Part shown: piece by piece, positions 6,831 to 11,859 of the stretch
How the letters are laid out: every line of letters begins with the position of its first letter
Position numbering within the stretch: position 1 is the stretch's first letter
Assembly (NCBI GenBank): GCA_902806365.1
Contig: CADCWJ010000221.1
Span: 1-11,859, forward strand
Direction: 5' to 3'
Length of the DNA: 11,859 nt
Origin: an uncultured Thermomicrobiales bacterium
GTDB taxonomy: Bacteria > Chloroflexota > Chloroflexia > Thermomicrobiales > UBA6265
The notes under the pieces: generated by a model
Told to the model about the DNA's origin: nothing
The model's database searches: none
Seen by the model: the letters and a program-made list of their open reading frames with translations, nothing else
Program-made: the position numbers and the translations under genes

Positions 6831-7070
6831 GCCATGCGGGCCATCAACGTGCTCCCCGCGTGGATCGCGGCAACCGGGCGCCGGCGAAGGTGGCTCGCGC
6901 GATCACGAGCAATGGTCTGCCGTCTTCTTCCGGATGTCGCGTAGCGTATCCGCGATACCCGGCATGGTCCATACCGTCGGTCAATCGAGGGGCACCGCTA
7001 CCGCCGGTCTCGCTTCTGTGCCATTCTCCGTACGACGCAATCCGTTCACGCAGGGGAGAGACCGTACGCC
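6831..7070. promoter_or_regulatory. Divergent intergenic control region between gntR-like and aminotransferase genes
   Basis: A 240-bp gap that must hold the promoters of two divergent genes. I see a short inverted repeat GTATC-CGC-GATAC (6946-6958) and GGT-CCAT-ACC (6964-6973), both weak operator candidates. A GGGGAGAG ribosome site lies about a dozen bases before the ATG at 7071. No convincing -35/-10 pair and no second copy of the 5439-5455 palindrome were found by eye. Confidence 0.3.
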
Positions 7071-8246
7071 ATGTCAGTCCGATTCGCACAACGGATGGAT
7101 CGCCTCGGAACCGAGACCGCGTTCGATGTGATGGTTCGCGCCAGAGCCCTCGAAGCGCAGGGCCGCGACGTGATCCACCTCGAGGTCGGCGAACCGGATT
7201 TCGATACGCCGCGCAACATCATCGACGCCGGCGCCGACGCGCTGAACTCCGGCTGGACGCACTACGGACCGGCACCAGGCGATGCCGAGCTGCGCGCCGC
7301 GATCGCCACCTACATCAACGGCAGCCGCAAGGTGTCGTACGCCCCCGAACAGGTGATCGTCACGCCTGGCGGCAAGCCGGTCATGTTCTTCGTCCTGCTC
7401 GCGCTGCTCGAAGCCGGCGACGAGGCGATCTATCCCGACCCCGGATTCCCGATCTACCGCTCGATGATCGATTTCTCGGGCGCGACGGCGGTCCCGATTC
7501 CCCTGCGGGAGGAGAGCGGATTCACGCTTGATGTCGACGAGCTGGCGAGCCTGATCACGGCGCGGACGAAGCTGCTGATCCTCAACAGCCCCGCCAACCC
7601 GAGCGGGGGGGTGATCCCCGGTCCGGATCTGGAGCGGATCGCGGGGCTCGCGATCGAGCACGACCTCGTCGTGCTGGCCGACGAGATCTACGCCGAGCTG
7701 ATCTACGAGGGCGAGCATGTCTCGATCGCGTCGTTCCCGGGGATGGCAGAGCGGACCGTGATCCTCGACGGCTTCTCGAAAACGTACGCGATGACGGGCT
7801 GGCGTCTCGGCTATGGGCTCTTCCCGCCCGACATGGTCGGCCCGATCGCCAAGCTGATGATCAACAGCGCCTCCTGCACGTCGGTCGCTGTGCAGCGCGC
7901 CGGGATCGAGGCGCTCACCGGCCCGCAGGATGAGGTGGACCGCTTCCGTGCGGCGTTCCATATACGCCGCGACCTGATCGTGGACGGCTTGAACGAGATC
8001 GAAGGGCTCTCCTGCGTGAGGCCGAAGGGCGCCTTCTACGCCTTCCCGAATATCACGGGGACGGGCTTGTCGAGCAAGGAGTTCGCGGATCTGCTCCTGG
8101 AGGAACACGGTGTCGCGGCGATCGCCGGAACCTCGTTCGGCGCGGCCGGCGAGGGATACCTGCGCCTGTCGTACGCCAACTCCGAGGCGAACCTGACCCG
8201 CGCCCTTGACCGGATCGCGACGTCCGTCCGGTCGATCCGGTCCTGA
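7071..8246 (+). CDS. Class I/II PLP-dependent aminotransferase (aspartate aminotransferase-like)
   Basis: A 391-aa fold-type I aminotransferase that moves an amino group between an amino acid and a 2-oxo acid in the cytosol. Conserved parts are EVGEPDFDTP (38-47), HYGPAPG with Tyr65, the VTPGGKPVMFF segment near 98, YPDPGFPIY (121-129), SPANPSGG with Asn176, LADEIY with Asp204, the SKTYAMTGWRLGY motif with PLP-binding Lys237, and Arg365 in GYLRLSYAN for the alpha-carboxylate. Length is normal. The start MSVRFAQRMDRL is typical and a GGGGAGAG site lies upstream. Amino donor specificity (Asp, Ala, aromatic) cannot be settled. It is divergent from the GntR regulator, so it may be controlled with the catabolic cluster or be independent housekeeping. 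Confidence 0.9.
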   Translation: MSVRFAQRMDRLGTETAFDVMVRARALEAQGRDVIHLEVGEPDFDTPRNIIDAGADALNSGWTHYGPAPGDAELRAAIATYINGSRKVSYAPEQVIVTPGGKPVMFFVLLALLEAGDEAIYPDPGFPIYRSMIDFSGATAVPIPLREESGFTLDVDELASLITARTKLLILNSPANPSGGVIPGPDLERIAGLAIEHDLVVLADEIYAELIYEGEHVSIASFPGMAERTVILDGFSKTYAMTGWRLGYGLFPPDMVGPIAKLMINSASCTSVAVQRAGIEALTGPQDEVDRFRAAFHIRRDLIVDGLNEIEGLSCVRPKGAFYAFPNITGTGLSSKEFADLLLEEHGVAAIAGTSFGAAGEGYLRLSYANSEANLTRALDRIATSVRSIRS

Positions 8247-8799
8247 GGGGCTGGCGGATCACCTCCCCATTCCATGAAGTCGAGAGGGTTAACTTCCTCT
8301 TCACCCGGGGTTCGTCACCGGATCCGCGACGGCTCCGGGCCGCGTGCTCCCTGGAACATGTAGCGGAAACCGTTCCCACGGGACGCCGGTAGTTGCGTCG
8401 CTGGCCAAAGCGCAACGCGCCTGAGGCGGTCGTTGCATCGGAGCAAGGCGCCTTCCGCCAACCCCGGAGGCTGATTAACCGTTCGTCAGCTTCCTCTCGG
8501 TGCGTACCCCGATTCGCCATAGCCAACTCTGGTCTCTCGCGTCGTTGAACGCGGCCGACCCATGGTGCCGATCGCGGAACGCAGGATCGCCAGGACGCCG
8601 GAAGCGCGATAGCCGCCATCAACCCCTCGCGTCGGGGCTCCCCATCCATACGCGCGAAGCGCCCAATTCCTGTGCACATCGCACTAAAACCAATTGTGCA
8701 ATTCATCACAATGCCCCTCGCGGGCGCGGGTGGCGGCAGCCTACGGTAAGTGCAGTCGGGAGATAACCCGGCTGGGTGCCTACCGGAAAGGAGTGCATC
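8247..8799. other. About 550 bp with no convincing gene
   Basis: Frames here are open on both strands only by GC bias and read as low-complexity Arg/Pro/Gly peptides without family features. Visible structure is limited to an inverted repeat GTTGCG...CGCAAC (8392-8397 with 8411-8416), a short TGTGCACA palindrome (8671-8678) and the CRP-like site at 8693-8712. Base composition is more mixed and less codon-structured than in the flanking genes. It could be old decayed coding sequence or a long leader; nothing identifies it. Confidence 0.45.
8693..8712. promoter_or_regulatory. CRP/FNR-type palindromic binding site
   Basis: ATTGTG-N8-CACAAT is a perfect 6-bp-arm inverted repeat whose core TGTGC-AATTCA-TCACA fits the TGTGA-N6-TCACA consensus of CRP-family regulators with one mismatch. 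The centre lies about 98 bp upstream of the GTG of the small ORF at 8800. A possible -10 (TACGGT, 8742-8747) is unconvincing, so the placement relative to a promoter is unknown. Such sites can arise by chance, but this one is AT-rich in a GC-rich setting. Confidence 0.4.
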
Positions 8800-8904
8800 G
8801 TGAACGTGCAAGACGCTCTGCCTGGCATCTCATTCTGGCATTGGTCGCTGCGCCGGCCATTGATTGGACTCACTGGCATGCAGTGGGAGTGGTGGTCAGC
8901 ATGA
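8800..8904 (+). CDS. Possible 34-aa Trp-rich small protein or leader peptide
   Basis: A GTG with a strong ribosome site (GGAAAGGAG, six bases upstream) opens a short frame encoding 34 residues. Five of these are Trp, in a FWHW pair and a terminal QWEWW cluster. The stop overlaps the ATG of the following small ORF as ATGA, the same coupling style used elsewhere in this window. It is too short for family assignment. It may be a small membrane-associated peptide, a translational coupler or an attenuation-type leader, or not expressed at all. No Trp-biosynthesis gene follows. Confidence 0.35.
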   Translation: MNVQDALPGISFWHWSLRRPLIGLTGMQWEWWSA

Positions 8905-9131
8905 TCGCGTTTAAGCATGCCAGGCGAACCGGCCGTCTCCAGATGGGGCGGAGAACCAGGGCGGCAAGTACCTGCCTCTTGGACAGTCGCGGCGAGGCCA
9001 AGGCGTTCGCCCCCAGACCAGCGCTCGTCGCCACACGCTTGCCCATGGTCCTTGTCCACCTCTTCGGTGCGCAGTGCGCCATGTGCCAGGGGCTAGGCTG
9101 CGGCGGCTGCGCCCATACGGGACTTCGCTGA
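8901..9131 (+). CDS. Possible 76-aa protein with a four-cysteine knuckle
   Basis: An ATG-started frame coupled by an ATGA overlap to the 34-aa ORF. The N-terminal 20 residues are very basic (KHARRTGRLQMGRRTR). A short hydrophobic stretch (LPMVLVHLFGA) precedes a C-terminal CAMCQGLGCGGC motif, i.e. C-x2-C-x4-C-x2-C with the CxxCxGxG flavour of DnaJ-like zinc ribbons. No known family is recognised. Some rare-looking AGG/AGA/CGA codons weaken the coding case. The same frame is open back to 8694, but that start has no ribosome site. Treat as hypothetical. Confidence 0.33.
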   Translation: MIAFKHARRTGRLQMGRRTRAASTCLLDSRGEAKAFAPRPALVATRLPMVLVHLFGAQCAMCQGLGCGGCAHTGLR

Positions 9132-9151
9132 TCCGCACCGCCCCCGTGTCG

Positions 9152-9168
9152 CGCTCATCCCGTGAGCG
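9152..9168 (+). terminator. Possible hairpin after the small ORF pair
   Basis: CGCTCA-TCCCG-TGAGCG forms a 6-bp perfect stem with a 5-base loop, about 20 bp after the stop at 9131 and before the next gene. There is no T-tract, so a rho-independent terminator is only a possibility. Confidence 0.25.
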
Positions 9169-9219
9169 TCATCAAACTGATTCCCGGCCCAACGTTGCTT
9201 CCACGAGAGGTTACCGATC

Positions 9220-9435
9220 ATGATCATCAGCTACATCAATCCATCTCACGTGACCGAGGAGTATGAGCAGCGCCTGCAAGACAGCGCCAGGAACGCGCGT
9301 TTTCGGAGTGTGCGACGCGAATCCGTGATACGACAACGTCTCGGACGGCTGATCATCGGACTGAGGGAGTTCGTCCAAGGGTACCGCCCGTCCACTGTTG
9401 ACGAACCGGCCGACGTGCAGTGGGTGATGGACTGA
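9220..9435 (+). CDS. Hypothetical 71-aa protein
   Basis: A short frame preceded by GAGAGG at a workable distance from its ATG. The product is hydrophilic, with an N-terminal INPSHVTEEYEQRLQ segment, a basic middle (RRESVIRQRLGRL) and an acidic end (DEPADVQWVMD). The middle part, about residues 35-55, could form one amphipathic helix. No signal peptide, membrane segment or known domain is recognised. It stands alone between the gene-poor stretch and the convergent TetR gene; the 199 bp after it show no clear terminator or ORF. Codon use is acceptable for the genome. Confidence 0.5.
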   Translation: MIISYINPSHVTEEYEQRLQDSARNARFRSVRRESVIRQRLGRLIIGLREFVQGYRPSTVDEPADVQWVMD

Positions 9436-9634
9436 ACTGCATTCCCGACCGCCGCGTAGCATGGCTCCTGAAACGGAACCAGTACACGGCGGAAGCAGAT
9501 TGGTGAACGTGACGACATGCAGGCGCCTGATTCGTCCGGATTCAAACCCTCAGCGGTAGGTCCGGCGCGTTTCACGAATGGGAGAAAGTTCCTGCGGACG
9601 ATCTCACAGGCGACAAACGGATCGACGTGACTGA

Positions 9635-10285
9635 CTAGCGGCCGGCGATCTCCTCGGCCGACGTGGCGGGCGACTGACGGGGAGCCATGTGGTCCGCTTC
9701 AATTCCGGCCGGTGTATTGGCTGGGATATTACTGGCGAAGGCGGCGAGACCGGCCGCCCAGGCGGCATCGAGGTCGGCGCCCGGTGGAAAACGGTCGTCG
9801 AGCTCCAGAATGACCATCCCATGGGCAAAGGCCCAGATGGAACGGGCGAGATCAACGTCGCCACGAGTCACCCGCATGATCGGGGCGGCGGCACGGGCCT
9901 CGACGCCCGGTTTGAGACGTTCCCTGGGGAGTCGCCCGGTCGTCAGCAGGCGGTAGAGGTGCGGCCGGGACCGGGCGAATTCGCGATAAACCCTGCCGAG
10001 CGTCGCCAGCGACTCTCCATCCCGTGCGGCACCGGCATCGAGGGCCGTACGGAGTTCCTCGAAGCCGACACTCATGAGGGCGGCTTCGACGGCGGCCTTG
10101 TCCTGGAAGTGCCGGTAGAGGGATGGAGCCCGGATGCCGACGGCTTCGCCGAGCCGGCGCATGGTCAGCCCTTCGCTCCCCTCGCTGTCGAGGATCCGCC
10201 GCGCTTCCATCACGATCGCGGCCGCGCGGGGCATAGTGTCGGCGGCCGCGCGGGGCATAGTGTCGGCGGCCGCTCTCTCAACCAC
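9635..10285 (-). CDS. TetR/AcrR-family repressor with WHG-type C-terminal domain
   Basis: A 216-aa frame with an N-terminal TetR helix-turn-helix (about 28-62; GLTMRRLGEAVGIRAPSLYRHF is the core) and a ligand-binding domain ending in WAFAHGMVILELDDRFPPG, the W-x3-HG pattern of the WHG (TetR_C_33) group. The annotated GTG at 10285 overlaps the DUF4260 stop by eight bases. In-frame ATGs at 10258 and 10234 are also possible, because the first 20 residues are two copies of AAADTMPR produced by a 24-bp DNA repeat and are not part of the conserved fold. It is the last gene of the SRPBCC-DUF4260-TetR operon and very probably represses the operon at the two GCTAAC-N3-GTTAGC sites (11233-11272). Confidence 0.85.
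   Translation of the reverse strand: MVERAAADTMPRAAADTMPRAAAIVMEARRILDSEGSEGLTMRRLGEAVGIRAPSLYRHFQDKAAVEAALMSVGFEELRTALDAGAARDGESLATLGRVYREFARSRPHLYRLLTTGRLPRERLKPGVEARAAAPIMRVTRGDVDLARSIWAFAHGMVILELDDRFPPGADLDAAWAAGLAAFASNIPANTPAGIEADHMAPRQSPATSAEEIAGR
10218..10273. repeat. 24-bp tandem repeat at the 5' end of the tetR-like gene
   Basis: Two exact, adjacent 24-bp copies (10226-10249 and 10250-10273), plus a partial GCGGCCGC copy from 10218. Being a multiple of three, the repeat keeps the frame and encodes AAADTMPR twice. Each copy carries an ATG in frame, so copy number changes the number of possible start codons and the length of the N-terminal extension. Confidence 0.85.
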
Positions 10286-10670
10286 GCTGGAACCCGTCCT
10301 TTGTGCGCGGACCGTAGCCCATCGTTCGGTCGAGGGTGATGTGGAGCGCCCAGGTCAAGCTGGCCACCAGCCATGGCAGTCCGAGCCAGGCCACGGAGGC
10401 GATCCCGAGCGCGACTGGCCCGGCCAGGCTGTGCAGGAGGTTGTATAACGGGACCGCCCGTGGGTGCATCTGACCACGGGCAAGGGTGCGGTCGATGCTG
10501 AGCACACCGGCGATGTCCGGCATGAGGGCGAACGCAAGAGCCTGCCACCCTCCGCCACCAGGGGCGACCAGCGCCCCGATCAACGCCGCGCCGAGGACAA
10601 CCGAGAGCAACCCGTAAGCGACGGAGGTCGTGATCCGGGCAGAAGCGAACGAGACGGACGAAGGTAGCAT
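10278..10670 (-). CDS. DUF4260 family membrane protein
   Basis: A 130-aa hydrophobic protein with three or four predicted membrane segments (about 15-36, 42-58, 78-96 and 97-113). The family pattern is visible in MPDIAGV (50-56), YNLLHSLAGP (76-85) and the end WALHITLDRTMGYG...GF, matching DUF4260 proteins, which usually end in an AHIGxDRxxGYG-x-GF-type motif. Function of the family is unknown. AAAGGGG six bases before the ATG gives a good start. It lies 67 bp after the SRPBCC gene and overlaps the TetR gene by eight bases, so the three genes are probably one transcript. Confidence 0.8.
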   Translation of the reverse strand: MLPSSVSFASARITTSVAYGLLSVVLGAALIGALVAPGGGGWQALAFALMPDIAGVLSIDRTLARGQMHPRAVPLYNLLHSLAGPVALGIASVAWLGLPWLVASLTWALHITLDRTMGYGPRTKDGFQRG

Positions 10671-10737
10671 CGGGAACCCCTTTATCGGGCCTGAAACTGA
10701 AGCATGCCAGGCTTTGTCGTTATGAATGACGGGCCTC

Positions 10738-11214
10738 TCAGCGGGGTTGCTGGCCGGGGTGCCCCGGAGCCTCGACCCGCTGCTCGACCCGCTGCTTGAG
10801 TGCCTGGTTCATCGCCTCGAACCCCTCCTGCGCGCCGCGCGTGGCCATGCGAAGCAGCGGCGGAACGGTGAGCATCCCGGAGAATCGCTCCTCCTGAACA
10901 AAGCGAACGCGCTCCTGCGTCACCCGCTCGATTCGGAAGCTGTGCTCGCCATCGAAGATACCGCGGATCAGCACGTTGCCAAGCCATCGGAACTCCCGGT
11001 CCGGTGCAAACGCCAGTACCGTCGGTTTGAATCGCATGCCGCGGCCGCCAGGCGGCTGGATGAACGTTTCGATTCGGGAGCCGACGATCGGTGAGCCCGA
11101 GATGCGCGTGATAAATGGATTCCACTCGGGATATGAAGCGAAATCCGTCAGGACGCCCCAAACGCGGTCAGCGCTGGCATTGATCTCGATCTCGGTGCGA
11201 ATGTGCTTGCTCAC
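10738..11214 (-). CDS. SRPBCC (START/Bet v1-like) domain protein
   Basis: About 158 aa of the SRPBCC superfamily, helix-grip proteins that bind hydrophobic ligands in a deep pocket. The start IRTEIEINASADRVWGVLTD, followed by FASYPEWNPFI, is the signature of the polyketide-cyclase/CoxG-like group; the middle has alternating beta strands (FRWLGNVLIRGIFDGEHSF, VRFVQEERFSG). A long C-terminal helix runs through GAQEGFEAMNQALKQRVEQR, the usual end of the fold, with a short Pro/Gln tail. I prefer the GTG at 11214 because GGAGG lies five bases before it; the ATG at 11226 overlaps this ribosome site and adds four residues. It is the first gene of a TetR-controlled operon, so it may bind or modify the compound that the repressor senses. 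Ligand unknown. Confidence 0.83.
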   Translation of the reverse strand: MSKHIRTEIEINASADRVWGVLTDFASYPEWNPFITRISGSPIVGSRIETFIQPPGGRGMRFKPTVLAFAPDREFRWLGNVLIRGIFDGEHSFRIERVTQERVRFVQEERFSGMLTVPPLLRMATRGAQEGFEAMNQALKQRVEQRVEAPGHPGQQPR

Positions 11215-11232
11215 TGGATCCTCCATAGAGAC

Positions 11233-11247
11233 GCTAACGACGTTAGC
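11233..11247. promoter_or_regulatory. TetR-type operator O1
   Basis: GCTAAC-GAC-GTTAGC, a perfect palindrome with 6-bp arms, starting three bases downstream of the -10 box of the SRPBCC operon and covering the expected transcription start. It shares both arms exactly with O2, 25 bp away centre to centre. Confidence 0.75.
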
Positions 11248-11250
11248 ACC

Positions 11251-11279
11251 AGCCTATGCTAACAGCGTTAGCGTGTCAA
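11251..11279 (-). promoter_or_regulatory. Promoter of the SRPBCC-DUF4260-TetR operon
   Basis: Read on the minus strand: a perfect -35 box TTGACA (11279 to 11274), a 17-bp spacer and TAGGCT (11256 to 11251) as a modest -10. The strong -35 and optimal spacing, together with operators in the spacer and at the start site, make this the best-supported promoter in the window. Confidence 0.7.
11258..11272. promoter_or_regulatory. TetR-type operator O2
   Basis: GCTAAC-AGC-GTTAGC, a perfect palindrome that fills the 17-bp spacer between -35 and -10 almost exactly. Binding here would block RNA polymerase directly. Same arms as O1; only the three central bases differ. Confidence 0.75.
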
Positions 11280-11309
11280 GGGCGACGACCAATCAGGATC
11301 GCATCCACT

Positions 11310-11346
11310 GGTCGGCCAAAGGCGACAAGGGAACCTTTGGCCGACC
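11310..11346. repeat. Perfect 13-bp inverted repeat
   Basis: GGTCGGCCAAAGG, an 11-base loop, then CCTTTGGCCGACC. It lies between two divergent genes where no terminator is expected, and no T-tract follows on either strand. It may be a large operator, a cruciform or RNA hairpin in the leader of the gene at 11606, or an old terminator of a lost gene. Confidence 0.6.
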
Positions 11347-11391
11347 GAACAACGGCCGACAGCCGCCAATGGAAGTGTCCGGGAAATGCAG

Positions 11392-11408
11392 GATGTCCGC
11401 TGGACATC
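11392..11408. promoter_or_regulatory. 17-bp palindrome, possible operator
   Basis: GATGTCC-GCT-GGACATC has perfect 7-bp arms. It is about 200 bp before the SIMPL gene and about 70 bp before its tentative promoter. The binding protein is unknown; it does not match the TetR-type sites nearby. Confidence 0.4.
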
Positions 11409-11466
11409 GCCGCGCAACCCAAAACCTGGCGGGCTAGCCGCGCCCCTGAACGCTTTTCCACCATAA

Positions 11467-11502
11467 GGTCACATTGTCTTTTGGCCGGTCACCCTATTGT
11501 AT
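11467..11502 (+). promoter_or_regulatory. Tentative promoter with spaced GGTCAC repeats
   Basis: TTGTCT (11474-11479) and TTGTAT (11497-11502) are 17 bp apart and could be weak -35 and -10 boxes for the gene at 11606. GGTCAC occurs at 11467 and again at 11487, exactly 20 bp (two helical turns) apart, which could be a direct-repeat activator or repressor site. A further short palindrome TGTCA-GGG-TGACA (11555-11567) lies in the leader. Confidence 0.3.
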
Positions 11503-11605
11503 GTTCTTCCAATCACCCCTAGTGTGAAAACATCAGCAACGATCCTGGCGAGCATGTCAGGGTGACAGCACGACGCCGGGACGACCATTCGAGGAGGAAT
11601 GCGTC

Positions 11606-11859
11606 ATGAATGGCAGGTTCGGTCCGGCTCGGAGCGGAGTTGTTCTCACCGTGATCATCGCGCTGATCGCCACGCTCGCGGTCCCGGCCACCGCCCTGAC
11701 CCAAGGGGCCGCCCAGGCCCCGACCCAGGGCATCACGGTCATCGGCTACGGCAAGTCCACCGCGCCTGCCGAGACGGCGGAGATTCAGATGGTGGCATCG
11801 CTGCAGGAGTTCGGTGGGCCGCGTCCCCCTGATCCAGACGCCACTCCCGGTGCGCAGGA
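11606..11859 (+). CDS. SIMPL (DUF541) domain protein, exported, 5' part only
   Basis: The frame opened by the ATG at 11606, with GGAGGAA six bases upstream, stays open to the end of the window (84 full codons). Residues 1-31 form a signal peptide: basic start (NGRFGPARSG), hydrophobic core (VVLTVIIALIATLAV) and a small-residue end (PATALT). After a short linker, ITVIGYGKSTAPAETAEIQM matches the first strand of the SIMPL/DUF541 fold (TVxGxGxxxxxPxxAxIxxxV). These are secreted or periplasmic/cell-surface proteins related to BP26 and YggE, with roles in stress tolerance that are poorly defined. The following PRPPDPDATPG stretch is a Pro/Asp-rich insertion. The rest of the domain is outside the window. 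Confidence 0.72.
   Translation, partial: MNGRFGPARSGVVLTVIIALIATLAVPATALTQGAAQAPTQGITVIGYGKSTAPAETAEIQMVASLQEFGGPRPPDPDATPGAQ

Noticed and set aside
8053..8811. Minus-strand frame of 252 codons across the aminotransferase end and the gap
   Set aside because: Low-complexity basic composition with no recognisable domain or ribosome site.
8694..8900. N-terminal extension of the 76-aa ORF
   Set aside because: No ribosome site at 8694, and the start would lie on the CRP-like palindrome.
9538..9549. GGATTCAAACCC, resembling a tRNA T-loop
   Set aside because: No matching acceptor, D-arm or anticodon stem could be folded around it on either strand.
11215..11226. ATG at 11226 as start of the SRPBCC gene
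   Set aside because: It overlaps the GGAGG ribosome site that fits the GTG at 11214; the four extra residues are not part of the fold.
11599..11832. Plus-strand frame of 77 codons overlapping the SIMPL gene
   Set aside because: Out of phase with the signal peptide and SIMPL strand; Arg/His/Gly-rich shadow.

Overview
The window is GC-rich chromosomal DNA, densely packed with bacterial genes that favour G or C at third codon positions and often use GTG starts. The mix of genes (LLM-class flavin oxidoreductases paired with PPOX-fold relics, a UxaA/LUD/SDR/RbsD catabolic cluster, WHG-type TetR, DUF4260, SIMPL protein) suggests a Chloroflexota/Thermomicrobia-like or actinobacterial genome. That placement is inference from gene style, not from a marker gene. 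I saw no rRNA, tRNA, CRISPR array or insertion sequence.

Left part (1-2250, plus strand): two paralogous luciferase-like (LLM) oxidoreductases. The N-terminal part of a PPOX/FMN split-barrel protein lies before the first. A decayed C-terminal piece of the same family, with a stop codon where a Trp is expected, lies before the second. This looks like a tandem [PPOX-LLM] duplication in which both PPOX copies decayed, or a PPOX gene split by insertion of an LLM copy.

Centre (2275-6830, minus strand): a catabolic cluster read right to left. A GntR/FCD repressor, a 78-aa DUF4177-like protein and an RbsD-type pyranase are joined by two ATGA overlaps. After a 114-bp gap holding a palindromic operator and a -10-like box come a classical SDR dehydrogenase, a full-length UxaA-family sugar-acid dehydratase and a LutC-like LUD protein. 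Together they read as an inducible pathway for a sugar or sugar acid: anomer interconversion, oxidation, dehydration and a possible lactate-linked last step. The substrate is not determined. A class I/II PLP aminotransferase is divergently transcribed at 7071-8246.

Region 8247-9634 is gene-poor. About 550 bp show no convincing gene but include a CRP-like palindrome. Two possible small overlapping ORFs (34 and 76 aa, the second with a C-x2-C-x4-C-x2-C motif) and a 71-aa hypothetical gene follow.

Right part (9635-11280, minus strand): an SRPBCC - DUF4260 - TetR operon. Its promoter has a perfect TTGACA -35 box. One GCTAAC-N3-GTTAGC palindrome fills the -35/-10 spacer and a second lies just past the -10, so autoregulation by the operon's own TetR is the likely reading. 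The divergent control region (11281-11605) holds a 13-bp perfect inverted repeat, a 17-bp palindrome and spaced GGTCAC repeats. It ends in the start of an exported SIMPL (DUF541) protein that runs off the window.
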